64,000 nt of DNA from Kushneria aurantia DSM 21353 (GTDB taxonomy: Bacteria > Pseudomonadota > Gammaproteobacteria > Pseudomonadales > Halomonadaceae). The notes below the pieces were generated by a model. The model ran no database searches. It saw nothing but the letters and a program-made list of their open reading frames with translations, and had not been told where the DNA came from. Location of the stretch: assembly GCF_000382245.1 (NCBI RefSeq), contig NZ_KB907869.1, forward strand, positions 62,001-126,000, read 5' to 3'. Positions within the stretch are counted from its first letter, which is position 1. The number at the start of each line of letters is the position of its first letter. Below are positions 47,721 through 56,155 of the stretch, in pieces. The translations under genes and the position numbers were made by a program.

Positions 47721-48695
47721 TTAACGGCCCGCCTGCCAATAACCCGGCTGCATGGAAAGATGCCGCTTGAGTTTTGTCGGTAGCCACCGCTCGGCGCGCC
47801 CTAGCCGATAGCCGAGATACTTGAGCGCGTTGCGCAGCAGGGCGGCGGGAATGCCGCCCGGCTGACGGCGGCGCAAATAGCGTAGTTCCGATACCACAAA
47901 GCGCTGGCCTTCTTCCTCGGCGCGGCCGGTCATGTCCAGAATCCAGTGCTCGCGGGTGTGCAGCACACCGATATCGAAATAGCGTCGAAACTCCTCGACC
48001 TGTGAATAGTTGTGTGAATGATAGACGCGAGCCTCGGCGCAGTAGGCAAGCTGCCAGCCGGCACGCAGCAGCCTTGCCCCGGCCACCATGTCCTCGCCGA
48101 GAATAGCGTTATCGGGAAAACCGCCGGCCTCGACAAGCGCCCGGCGTCGATAGGCCGTAAAGGAGTTGGACAGAAAGGCGGCCTTGATACCCAGCCCGCG
48201 CATCTGCTCCGGGCTGACTCGATGGGAGCGCTGCGGATAGTTGAAACAGCGCGCATGGGCGGCCACCGGGGTGGCATCGGTGTGCGGCAACTGACGGCCG
48301 TAGGCGGCAGCCAGATCGGGGTCGTCGAACGCCTCGATCAGTCGGGCGAGCGCCTGTGGCTCGGCGGGCAGGGCGTCCTGCGTCATGAAGATCACCACCT
48401 CGCAGTCGCTCAGCACCTCCAGCGCCCGGTTGCGCGTTGCGCCGTGATTGAATTCGTGGCGGGCAATGACGATTACCTCGCAGCCCGCTTCGCGGGCAGT
48501 GCGGGCGGTATCGTCATCGGAGTCGGAGTCGATCACCAGCAGGCGAAAGCCTGCGGCAGCGCTCACTACTTCGGTCAGTCGTTGCCGCCATAGGGTGCCC
48601 GCGTTACAGCTGGGAATACATACCCCGGTGCGTCCGGCGAATTTGGCTGCGAAAGAGCTTTTCATATCGGTGTGTGGTTTACTTTTTACTTCCAT
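47721..48695 (-). CDS. GT2-family glycosyltransferase, rhamnosyltransferase-like
   Basis: A 324-aa GT-A-fold glycosyltransferase. The nucleotide-sugar site begins GVCIPSCNAGTLW, and LLVIDSDSDDDTARTARE, RHEFNHGATRNRAL and VIFMTQDALPAE (the DxD-equivalent) follow; FLSNSFTAYRRRALVEAGGF and EDMVAGARLLRAGWQLAYC complete the domain. The HEFNHGxTRN block is typical of WbbL/RfbN-like rhamnosyltransferases. It would add a sugar to the O-polysaccharide in the cytoplasm. The start is uncertain: 48695 (MEVKSKPHTDMK) or 48665; neither has a clear ribosome-binding site. It is on the opposite strand, tail to tail with the secretion operon and 30 bp from the divergent glycosyltransferase gene. Confidence 0.9.
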   Translation of the reverse strand: MEVKSKPHTDMKSSFAAKFAGRTGVCIPSCNAGTLWRQRLTEVVSAAAGFRLLVIDSDSDDDTARTAREAGCEVIVIARHEFNHGATRNRALEVLSDCEVVIFMTQDALPAEPQALARLIEAFDDPDLAAAYGRQLPHTDATPVAAHARCFNYPQRSHRVSPEQMRGLGIKAAFLSNSFTAYRRRALVEAGGFPDNAILGEDMVAGARLLRAGWQLAYCAEARVYHSHNYSQVEEFRRYFDIGVLHTREHWILDMTGRAEEEGQRFVVSELRYLRRRQPGGIPAALLRNALKYLGYRLGRAERWLPTKLKRHLSMQPGYWQAGR

Positions 48696-48725
48696 TACAG
48701 TAGTTGCCAGCGTTAGTGTTTTTTC

Positions 48726-49706
48726 ATGAAGGATGAGCCACTCCCCAGCGGCAGCATGACCACACCGCACCGGTCCGAAGGCGACAGCAGCCATGTTGCC
48801 ATTCTGATGGCCACCTATCAGGGGGCCGATTATCTCGCCGCCCAGCTCGATTCCATCGAGGCGCAATCCCTTGAACGCTGGACCCTGTGGGTCTCCGACG
48901 ACGGCTCGCAGGATGGTACCAGAGAGATATTGGCGCACTACCGTCAGCGCTGGGGGGAGCAGCGGCTCAAATGCTTTGATGGCCCCCGCGAGGGGTTCGC
49001 CCGCAACTTCATGTCCCTGCTCTGCAACGGCGGCATCCGGGCGGACTACTACGCCTTCGCCGACCAGGACGACATCTGGCTTCCCGGTAAGCTCGAAGAT
49101 GCTATTGAATGCCTTGCCCGACGGGATGCCGAAACCCCGGCGCTCTACTGTTCCCGAACCCGGCTGGTGAACCAGCAGGGTATCGAAACCGGAATTTCCG
49201 CCAGCCTGCGTCGCCCACCGGGCTTCGCTAACGCCCTGGTGCAGAACATCGCCAGCGGCAATACCATGGTTTTCAATCACTGCGCGCGCCAGTTCGCCGC
49301 CCGTCATGGTGCCCGGCAGGATATACCGCTACACGATTGGTGGATCTATCTTGTGGTTACCGGCTGTGGTGGCTTTGTGTATTTCAGTGATCAGCCCGGC
49401 CTGTTCTATCGTCAGCACGCCGGCAATGCCATCGGCATGCGGCTGGGGCCCGGCACGCTCCCACGCCGTCTGTGTCGTCTCTGGCGCGGCGGGCACTACC
49501 TGCAGATCGAGCGCAATCTAAAGGCACTCTCCCTGCTACAGAGCGATCTCACGGTGGACAGCCGCCAGAGGTTCGAAGCCTATCTCTCTTCACGTCGTCG
49601 CCATGGTTTTCGAAGGCTGGCCTCCCTGCACGCCTCGGGTGTTTACCGTCAGACCCTGACCGGCCAGCTCGCCATGCTGATCGCCGCAGTTTTCAACAAA
49701 ACATGA
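48726..49706 (+). CDS. GT2-family glycosyltransferase
   Basis: A 326-aa glycosyltransferase. The block HVAILMATYQGADYLAAQLD, then LWVSDDGSQDGTREILAHY and the DxD region YYAFADQDDIWLPGKLEDAI define the GT-A domain; the FADQDDIW form is typical of O-antigen transferases of the rhamnosyl type. The C-terminal part contains HDWWIYLV and FYRQHAGNAIG, a pattern common in these enzymes. It opens the rightward glycan run, followed by the Wzm-type permease at 82 bp. Confidence 0.92.
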   Translation: MKDEPLPSGSMTTPHRSEGDSSHVAILMATYQGADYLAAQLDSIEAQSLERWTLWVSDDGSQDGTREILAHYRQRWGEQRLKCFDGPREGFARNFMSLLCNGGIRADYYAFADQDDIWLPGKLEDAIECLARRDAETPALYCSRTRLVNQQGIETGISASLRRPPGFANALVQNIASGNTMVFNHCARQFAARHGARQDIPLHDWWIYLVVTGCGGFVYFSDQPGLFYRQHAGNAIGMRLGPGTLPRRLCRLWRGGHYLQIERNLKALSLLQSDLTVDSRQRFEAYLSSRRRHGFRRLASLHASGVYRQTLTGQLAMLIAAVFNKT

Positions 49707-49788
49707 GGTACTGTAGTATCTCAGCCCGCTTTAACTCCGATGGCCCCATACTCTAAAAGACGCCATCGATATCGGCACATGAGGCAGT

Positions 49789-50616
49789 ATGGATAACCAC
49801 ACTTTGCGAGCAGCGGCCCCCTCCGGTGCGATGGAGCTATGGCGCTCGCGCGACCTGATTCAGCGCATGGTGCGTCGTGATATCACCTCGCGTTATCGCG
49901 GCTCGGTGCTCGGGCTTGCCTGGTCGATGCTCAACCCGCTCATCATGCTGGGGGTCTACACCTTCGTATTTACCGTGGTGTTTCGCGCGCGCTGGGGCAC
50001 CGGCGGCGATGCCCAGCACGCCGCCTTTGCCGTTAACCTGTTCGTCGGCATCATCGTTCACGGCGTACTGGCCGAAATGCTCAACCGTGCTCCCGGACTG
50101 GTGCTTGCCAACCAGAACTACGTCAAGAAAGTAATCTTTCCACTGCAGGTGCTCCCTCTGGTAACGCTGGGCAGTGCCCTGTTTCATGCTGCCACCAGTC
50201 TGGCCGTGCTGGTGGCAGCCGAGTTTCTGATTCTGGGTTACGTGCCGTTTACCGCGCTGCTGTTTCCGCTGGTGCTGGCACCGCTGCTGCTGGTGACGCT
50301 GGGTGCGGGCTGGCTGCTGGCTTCACTGGGCGTTTTCCTGCGCGACATCGGCCAGACCATGGGGCTGATTACCACCATGCTGCTGTTCCTCTCGCCGATC
50401 TTCTATCCGGCCTCGGCACTGCCGCCGGAGTTCAGGGTCATCATGACCCTGAATCCGCTCACCTTCATTATCGAACAGTCACGGCTGGTCATGATCGAAG
50501 GCGTACTGCCCAATTGGTGGGGGCTGCTGCTCTACGCCCTGGCCGCCTGGCTGTTTGCCTGGCTGGGCTTTACATGGTTCCAGAAAACCCGCAAGGGGTT
50601 TGCCGATGTCCTCTGA
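49789..50616 (+). CDS. O-antigen ABC exporter permease (Wzm type)
   Basis: A 275-aa ABC-2-type membrane protein with six hydrophobic segments. The N-terminal amphipathic part SRDLIQRMVRRDITSRYRGS and the first segment LGLAWSMLNPLIMLGVYTFV are characteristic of Wzm/TagG permeases; NQNYVKKVIFPLQVLP and IFYPASALPPEFRVIMTLNP are further family blocks. It forms the channel through which the finished undecaprenyl-linked polysaccharide crosses the inner membrane. The ATPase gene overlaps its end by 11 nt (50606-50616). Confidence 0.94.
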   Translation: MDNHTLRAAAPSGAMELWRSRDLIQRMVRRDITSRYRGSVLGLAWSMLNPLIMLGVYTFVFTVVFRARWGTGGDAQHAAFAVNLFVGIIVHGVLAEMLNRAPGLVLANQNYVKKVIFPLQVLPLVTLGSALFHAATSLAVLVAAEFLILGYVPFTALLFPLVLAPLLLVTLGAGWLLASLGVFLRDIGQTMGLITTMLLFLSPIFYPASALPPEFRVIMTLNPLTFIIEQSRLVMIEGVLPNWWGLLLYALAAWLFAWLGFTWFQKTRKGFADVL

Positions 50617-52006
50617 TCACCTCACCCCGGCAGAGCAAGGGCAACCTGTCATCTCGCTGCGCCACGTTGCCAAAAGCCACTTTATCTACGCCTCACCGCG
50701 CGAACGGCTCAAGCAGTTCATCGTGCCGCGCCTACAGCGCCGGCTGGGACTCGAACCGCGTCGCTACGGCCACGAATTTCGCGCCCTTCAGGATATCTCC
50801 TTCGATATCGGTCGCGGCGAGACGGTGGGTATCATCGGCCGTAACGGCTCGGGCAAGTCGACTCTGCTGCAGATCATCTGCGGTACCTTGAGTGCCAGCG
50901 GCGGTGAAATTCACACCAGCGGGCGAGTTGCCGCACTGTTGGAATTGGGCGCCGGCTTCGACCCGGAGTTCACCGGTCGCGAGAACGTCTATCTCAATGC
51001 CTCCATCCTGGGTCTCTCCCGTGAGGAGACGACCGCTCGCATGGACGACATTCTCGCCTTCGCCGATATCGGCGACTTTATCGACCAGCCGGTCAAGACC
51101 TACTCCAGTGGCATGTACGTGCGCCTCGCCTTCGCCGTCATCGCCCACGTCGATGCCGACGTTCTGGTGATCGATGAAGCTCTGGCGGTGGGCGATGCCT
51201 TCTTCGTGCAGAAGTGCATGCGTTTTCTGCGCCGCTTCATGAAAACCGGTACCGTACTCTTCGTCAGCCACGACACCTCCGCCGTGCTCAGCCTTTGTCA
51301 GCGTGCCATCTGGCTGGAACAGGGCTGCATTGTCGCGGATGACGAGCCCAAAACCGTTACCGACCAGTATTTAAAGGCTTTTTTCGAAGCCCAGCAGGGT
51401 ACTGGCAGTCGTGTCGAAAGTGGCGAAAGCCGATGCGAAGCGCCGCATGAAGACATGGCGCCGCGCGACATGCGCCAGGACCTGATCAACGCCAGCCCCT
51501 GGCGCAACGACATTCAGCTCTTCTCCTTCGACCCGGACGCCGAGCACTTCGGCAAGGGCGGTGCCACCATCGAATCGGTGCGCCTGACGGATCGCCATGG
51601 CCATCCGCTGGCCTGGGTGGTGGGGGGCGAGGAAGTGTGCCTTGAAGTCGTCGCCCGCATCGAGGACAACACCTTCCTTGAAAGCCCTATCCTCGGCTTT
51701 TATATCAAGGATCGCCTGGGGCAGACCCTGTTCGGTGACAACACCTATCTGAGCTACCATGACGCCCCGCCCAGGGGCGGCCCGGGCGATAGTCTCGACG
51801 CCATATTCGGCTTTCGTATGCCGACCTTGCCGCGCGGCGACTACAGCATCAGCGTGGCGATCGCCGAAGGCACCCAGGATGAGCACGTCCAGCACCACTG
51901 GATCCACGATGCGCTGATGTTCACGTCCCACTCCAGCAGCGTAACGCACGGCCTTGTCGGGCTGCCGATTCACGATATTCGTCTGAAGGTCAGGACACCA
52001 GCATGA
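50606..52006 (+). CDS. O-antigen ABC exporter ATPase with C-terminal glycan-binding domain (Wzt type)
   Basis: A 466-aa protein. The N-terminal ATPase has Walker A GRNGSGKS (about residue 77), the degenerate signature YSSGMYVRLAFAVIAH typical of polysaccharide exporters, Walker B VLVIDEALAVGD and switch His in VSHDTS. From about residue 300 follows a Wzt-type beta-sandwich (RLTDRHGHPLAWVVGGEEVC, GFYIKDRLGQTLFGDNTYL, RMPTLPRGDYSISVAIAEGT), which in other systems recognises a modified non-reducing end of the O-chain. The next gene starts with a methyltransferase domain, which could provide that terminal cap. The ATG at 50606 follows AAGGGG. The stop overlaps the next gene by 4 nt. Confidence 0.94.
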   Translation: MSSDHLTPAEQGQPVISLRHVAKSHFIYASPRERLKQFIVPRLQRRLGLEPRRYGHEFRALQDISFDIGRGETVGIIGRNGSGKSTLLQIICGTLSASGGEIHTSGRVAALLELGAGFDPEFTGRENVYLNASILGLSREETTARMDDILAFADIGDFIDQPVKTYSSGMYVRLAFAVIAHVDADVLVIDEALAVGDAFFVQKCMRFLRRFMKTGTVLFVSHDTSAVLSLCQRAIWLEQGCIVADDEPKTVTDQYLKAFFEAQQGTGSRVESGESRCEAPHEDMAPRDMRQDLINASPWRNDIQLFSFDPDAEHFGKGGATIESVRLTDRHGHPLAWVVGGEEVCLEVVARIEDNTFLESPILGFYIKDRLGQTLFGDNTYLSYHDAPPRGGPGDSLDAIFGFRMPTLPRGDYSISVAIAEGTQDEHVQHHWIHDALMFTSHSSSVTHGLVGLPIHDIRLKVRTPA

Positions 52007-55000
52007 GCGATAATAAAACAGATACCCTGCCGACCACCGGCGAGCGCTTTGTCCCCGAGCTGAGCGGTGACATGGCGCCCGAGCATCTTCATCGCTATCT
52101 TGTCGCCTGCCGGCACGTCGCCGGTAGAAAAGTGCTGGATATCGCCAGCGGTGAAGGCTATGGCAGTGCCATGCTGGCCGAACAGGCCGCTCATGTCATC
52201 GGTGTGGATATCGACGCCGACAGCGTGGCGCACGCGCTGAGACACTATCAGCGCGACAATCTCGAGTTCCGCCAGGGCGACTGCGCCGACATTCCGATAC
52301 CCGACGCAAGCGTTGATGTGGTGGTCAGTTTCGAAACTATCGAACACCACGATCAACACCGGGAAATGATGGCGGAAATCCGTCGAGTGCTGCGACCCCA
52401 CGGCCTGCTGGTAATTTCCAGCCCCGACAAGCGCGAATACAGTGACCGCAGCGGCTATCGCAACCCCTTTCATGTACATGAACTCTATCGCGATCAGTTC
52501 GAGGCGCTGCTGGGCGATCATTTTGCTCACTACCGTGTTCTTGGCCAGCGCATGATCTACGGCTCCGCACTTGTGGTCTCTTCGGAGAGTACATTCAGCG
52601 CCCTTGAAAACGGCGCCTTGCAAGCGCTCGATCGTCCCGTCTATCTGATCGCCCTTGCCAGCGACGTTGAGCTGCCGCCGATTGATGGCACCCTGTTGCT
52701 GCACGATATTCATGACAGTAGCGCCCTGCATGACGCTCGCCGCCGAGCGCGAGAGGACCTTCTTGGCAAGGAGAGCGAGATAGACCAGCTGTATCGGCAG
52801 CGTAGTGAATCCGAAGAGCGTATTGCCGGCCTTGAAAGCGAGCGGGACGCCCTGTGCGCTCAGCGCCGTGATCTTGAAGCCCACATCGCCGGACAGCAAA
52901 GGGAGCTCGAAGACACGCTTGGCGAGCATCGACAGCAGCAGGCCACCCTTGAAGATGAGAGACAGCGGCGTATGGACGCCGAAACACGGCTGGCCTCCTT
53001 GTGCGAGGAAAACGCCAGCCTGGGCGAGCAGATCGCTCACACTCAATGGCTGCATCAGGCCTACCTGTTACTGCACAGCCATCTCTATTCCCCGCAGTGG
53101 CTGCTGAAACGCCTGCTTAAGCAGCTGCTGCTGTGGCCCCGGCGGCGGCTGCAGGAGCAAGAAGACCGGCGCCGTATCGCCGCATCCGGTCTCTTTGATG
53201 CCGATTGGTATCGTCAGCACAATGTCGATATCGAACAGCGTGGTATCGACCCTCTGAGCCACTATCTGCGCCACGGCGGTTTCGAGGGGCGCAGTGCCTC
53301 CGAACGATTTGACAGCGCCGACTGGCTGCGTCGTTATCCTCACCTGATCGGTGACCATTATCACCCCCTGCTGCACTACCTCGACGTCCAGCAGGCGCCG
53401 AACGGGCAACAACAAGAGCCACACGAATTGCCATCGTCGTCGGCAGTCCGGTCCGATGACGCCGAACGCCAGCCGGCTATCAACGACCGCCTCTTTCAGC
53501 AGCTCTTTGCCGATGCCTCCTGCACCAGCAATGCCTTCGCCGAGCTGAGCGAGCATCACCTGCGCGGTGATACCCGTATTCGCGCCATAGCGCTCTATCT
53601 GCCGCAGTTCCATCCTATCGAAGAGAACAGCCGCTGGTGGGGCAAGGGCTTCACCGAATGGACCAACGTCACCAAGGCGGTGCCGCAGTTCGTCGGCCAC
53701 GAACAGCCCAAACTGCCTGCCGAGTTGGGCTTTTACGATCTGCGTCTGCCCGCCGTGCAGGAGCGCCAGGCTGAACTGGCCCACCAGCACGGTATCGAGG
53801 CCTTCTGCTTTCACTACTACTGGTTCAGTGGCCGAAAGCGCCTGCTCGAAACCCCCGTCGACAATTACGTTGCCAACCGTAATATCGACTTTCCTTTCTG
53901 CATCTGCTGGGCCAACGAAAACTGGACGCGCCGTTGGGACGGCCAGGAGAATGACGTTCTCATGGCCCAGTTGCATCGCCCCGAGGACGATCTCGAATTT
54001 ATCGAGGACCTTGCTCCGCTGCTGCGTGACCCGCGCTACCTGCGTGTCGACGGCAGGGCAGTGCTACTGGTCTATCGCGTCGATATCATCCCTGATGCCC
54101 CCGCCATGACCGATACATGGCGACGTTACTGCCGTGAGCAGGGAATCGGCGAGCTGCATCTGGTCGCCGCCCAGAGCTTCGGTATCGGCGACCCGCGCCC
54201 CTATGGTTTCGACGCCGCCATGGAGTTTCCGCCCCATGCTCTTCACGTCGGGCAGATCGAGGATCAACTCGACATCCTCAACCCCGACTACGCCGGCCGT
54301 GTTTTCGACTACCGTGAAGTCGTGAGCGCGCAACTGGCGCGTCCTGCCCCCGACTATACCCTCTATCGCGGCCTCTTCCCCGGCTGGGATAACGAAGCGC
54401 GCAAGCCCGGTCGTGGCCACGTTTTTCACTACGCCAGCCCCAACGCCTACCGACGCTGGCTGGCCGGCGCCTGCCGGCACGCGGACAGCCTTGGCGGCGA
54501 CAGCCGCCTTGTCTTTCTCAACGCCTGGAACGAATGGGCCGAGGGCGCTTACCTGGAACCGGATCGCCGCCATGGCTACGCCTCGCTGCAGGCCACCCAG
54601 GAAGTGCTGGCACAGTTTCCGCAGCCGCACGCCCTGCCCGTCGCCCTGAGTGAACTGGCTCCCGAGCGCCGCCACGATACCGCTGTGATTCTCCACCTCT
54701 ACTATCCCGAACTATGGGACGAGATCGCCCCTGCGCTTTCTCATCTGGAGGCTGGTTTTGACCTCTATATCTCGCTGCCTGAACAGGTTGAAGATGAGAC
54801 GCTGGCGCGCCTGCGTGTCGAGCAGCCCGCCGCTTATCTACTGCCTCTGCCCAATCGCGGGCGCGATGTGGCGCCCTTTATCGAAATTATGCGGCGCCTG
54901 CTACCCCTGGGCTACAAGAATGTTTGCAAGGTGCATGCCAAGAAAAGCGTTCACCGTGGTGACGGCGATATCTGGCGTGAAGAGATGTTCGACAGCCTGC

Positions 55001-55566
55001 TGGGCTCAACGGCACGCGTCGACGCCATCCTCGACGCCTTCGCACAGCATCCCGAAGTGGGACTGATCGGCCCCGCCGGTCACTGGCTGGACTACCAGAG
55101 CTTCTGGGGGATTGCCGAGGAGAGCCCCGAGCGTCTCGCCGCGCTACTGATGGCGCTGGGAGACATCAAGGGCGTTCCCGAGCGGCTTGGCTTCTTCGCC
55201 GGCTCCATGTTCTGGTGCCGCCCGCAGGCAGTGGCAGGGCTGATTGAAGGGCTTCACTGGCAGGACTTCGAGGCGGAGCTGGGTCAACGGGATGGCGCCC
55301 TGGGGCACATCGTCGAGCGCGCTCTTGGTCGCGCCGTCGAGCTGGCCGGCTACAGCGCCACCGACACCCTTCATCTCGACGACCCCAGTGGCATGCCCGC
55401 GCCGGCCAACGTCTACCGCTATGCCGTCAACTGCCCGCCAGCGGGAGAGGTGCCGCCTCGTCCGGCCGACATCAGCCGCAGGGGGATGCAGGCCTTGCGC
55501 CAGCTGGCGCGTAAAAGCACTCTGGCGCGCCGACTGCATCGCGAAATTCGTGCCCGACTGGACTGA
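52003..55566 (+). CDS. Methyltransferase - coiled coil - repeat module - WbsX - RgpF multidomain glycan protein
   Basis: A 1187-aa cytoplasmic protein with five recognisable parts. (1) A SAM methyltransferase (about 10-215; motif I VLDIASGEGYGSAM). (2) A coiled coil (about 245-352), which in chain-length regulators acts as a ruler. (3) About residues 396-465, two copies of the short module shared with the S-layer-like protein and protease: FDADWYRQHNVDIEQRG then IDPLSHYLRHGGFEGR. (4) A WbsX-type domain (about 526-870; IRAIALYLPQFHPIEENSRW, WGKGFTEWTNVTKAVPQF, CWANENWTRRWDG). (5) An RgpF-type rhamnan-synthesis domain (about 888-1160; HLYYPELWDEI, LPNRGRDVAPFIEIMRR, KVHAKKS). It overlaps the Wzt gene by 4 nt. 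It may extend and cap the O-chain, like WbdD/WbdA pairs but in one chain; that is inference. Confidence 0.85.
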   Translation: MSDNKTDTLPTTGERFVPELSGDMAPEHLHRYLVACRHVAGRKVLDIASGEGYGSAMLAEQAAHVIGVDIDADSVAHALRHYQRDNLEFRQGDCADIPIPDASVDVVVSFETIEHHDQHREMMAEIRRVLRPHGLLVISSPDKREYSDRSGYRNPFHVHELYRDQFEALLGDHFAHYRVLGQRMIYGSALVVSSESTFSALENGALQALDRPVYLIALASDVELPPIDGTLLLHDIHDSSALHDARRRAREDLLGKESEIDQLYRQRSESEERIAGLESERDALCAQRRDLEAHIAGQQRELEDTLGEHRQQQATLEDERQRRMDAETRLASLCEENASLGEQIAHTQWLHQAYLLLHSHLYSPQWLLKRLLKQLLLWPRRRLQEQEDRRRIAASGLFDADWYRQHNVDIEQRGIDPLSHYLRHGGFEGRSASERFDSADWLRRYPHLIGDHYHPLLHYLDVQQAPNGQQQEPHELPSSSAVRSDDAERQPAINDRLFQQLFADASCTSNAFAELSEHHLRGDTRIRAIALYLPQFHPIEENSRWWGKGFTEWTNVTKAVPQFVGHEQPKLPAELGFYDLRLPAVQERQAELAHQHGIEAFCFHYYWFSGRKRLLETPVDNYVANRNIDFPFCICWANENWTRRWDGQENDVLMAQLHRPEDDLEFIEDLAPLLRDPRYLRVDGRAVLLVYRVDIIPDAPAMTDTWRRYCREQGIGELHLVAAQSFGIGDPRPYGFDAAMEFPPHALHVGQIEDQLDILNPDYAGRVFDYREVVSAQLARPAPDYTLYRGLFPGWDNEARKPGRGHVFHYASPNAYRRWLAGACRHADSLGGDSRLVFLNAWNEWAEGAYLEPDRRHGYASLQATQEVLAQFPQPHALPVALSELAPERRHDTAVILHLYYPELWDEIAPALSHLEAGFDLYISLPEQVEDETLARLRVEQPAAYLLPLPNRGRDVAPFIEIMRRLLPLGYKNVCKVHAKKSVHRGDGDIWREEMFDSLLGSTARVDAILDAFAQHPEVGLIGPAGHWLDYQSFWGIAEESPERLAALLMALGDIKGVPERLGFFAGSMFWCRPQAVAGLIEGLHWQDFEAELGQRDGALGHIVERALGRAVELAGYSATDTLHLDDPSGMPAPANVYRYAVNCPPAGEVPPRPADISRRGMQALRQLARKSTLARRLHREIRARLD

Positions 55567-55620
55567 AGGCCAATATAAGGGCGCCTGGCCAATTGCCCAG
55601 GGGCGACGTTTTTATTGACC

Positions 55621-55650
55621 GGGGAAAACGCGTCAGTTTTCGCCCTTTTT
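55621..55650 (+). terminator. Probable terminator of the glycan operon
   Basis: GGGGAAAAC (55621-55629) pairs with GTTTTCGCCC (55636-55645) with one bulged base, followed by TTTTT. It is 55 nt after the stop of the multidomain gene and separates the glycan run from the S-layer-like gene. Confidence 0.75.
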
Positions 55651-56155
55651 CCGGATGGCAATTGTTGTTGCGGCAAGGGGGGGGATCTTGTGCGCGCATA
55701 TAAAGAACACTGTTCTTTTTTTAAAAGCCAGTATTATCAATGGGGTAGAGAAGGTTGCGGCGTTTTCTGGCGCGCCGGTTCCCCGAAAGCTCTGAAAATA
55801 GCGGTTTTTCCCTCTTTGCTTTCCACTGTCTGGCACGGTCTCGGTGCTTGCAAAGCGAAGGTGGAGGCTCTAGCATCCCTGATCAGGTGATGTCAGCCAT
55901 ACGAAATTGATTAGCCGGATAGTGCTGAAACAATTAGTTTGATGTCTCACTCAGGGGGCGTGCTGATCGCTTCATTGCCGCGGGGCAGAGCGCGCAGGCG
56001 CTACCGCAACGATCGGCGCTGATCGCGGGGAAAGCCCTGATTTGTCCTCCACCAGCGTCGTGGTGGAGGCGGCGCAGGGAAATCACCCAACTGGATCCTG
56101 GCGTGGCGGGTGTCGCGCCCAATGCAATAAGTGCACAAGCAAGGAGATTGCCATA
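55651..56155 (+). promoter_or_regulatory. Long leader of the S-layer-like gene with two hairpins
   Basis: This 505-bp region carries no convincing gene; the open frames across it lack family features. It is A+T-richer up to about 55930. A 7-bp dyad AAAGAAC/GTTCTTT (55702-55718, 3-nt centre) is followed by a T-run and may be an operator or an extra terminator. Near the gene, CCTCCACCA/TGGTGGAGG (56046-56054 with 56061-56069, 6-nt loop) makes a perfect 9-bp stem about 87 nt before the ATG. AAGGAG precedes the start by 9 nt. Long structured 5' leaders are typical of highly expressed S-layer mRNAs, where they stabilise the message. I could not identify promoter hexamers. Confidence 0.5.

Noticed and set aside
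55615-55890. 91-codon open frame before the S-layer-like gene
   Set aside because: It overlaps the terminator, begins without a good ribosome-binding site and has an odd Cys-rich composition.
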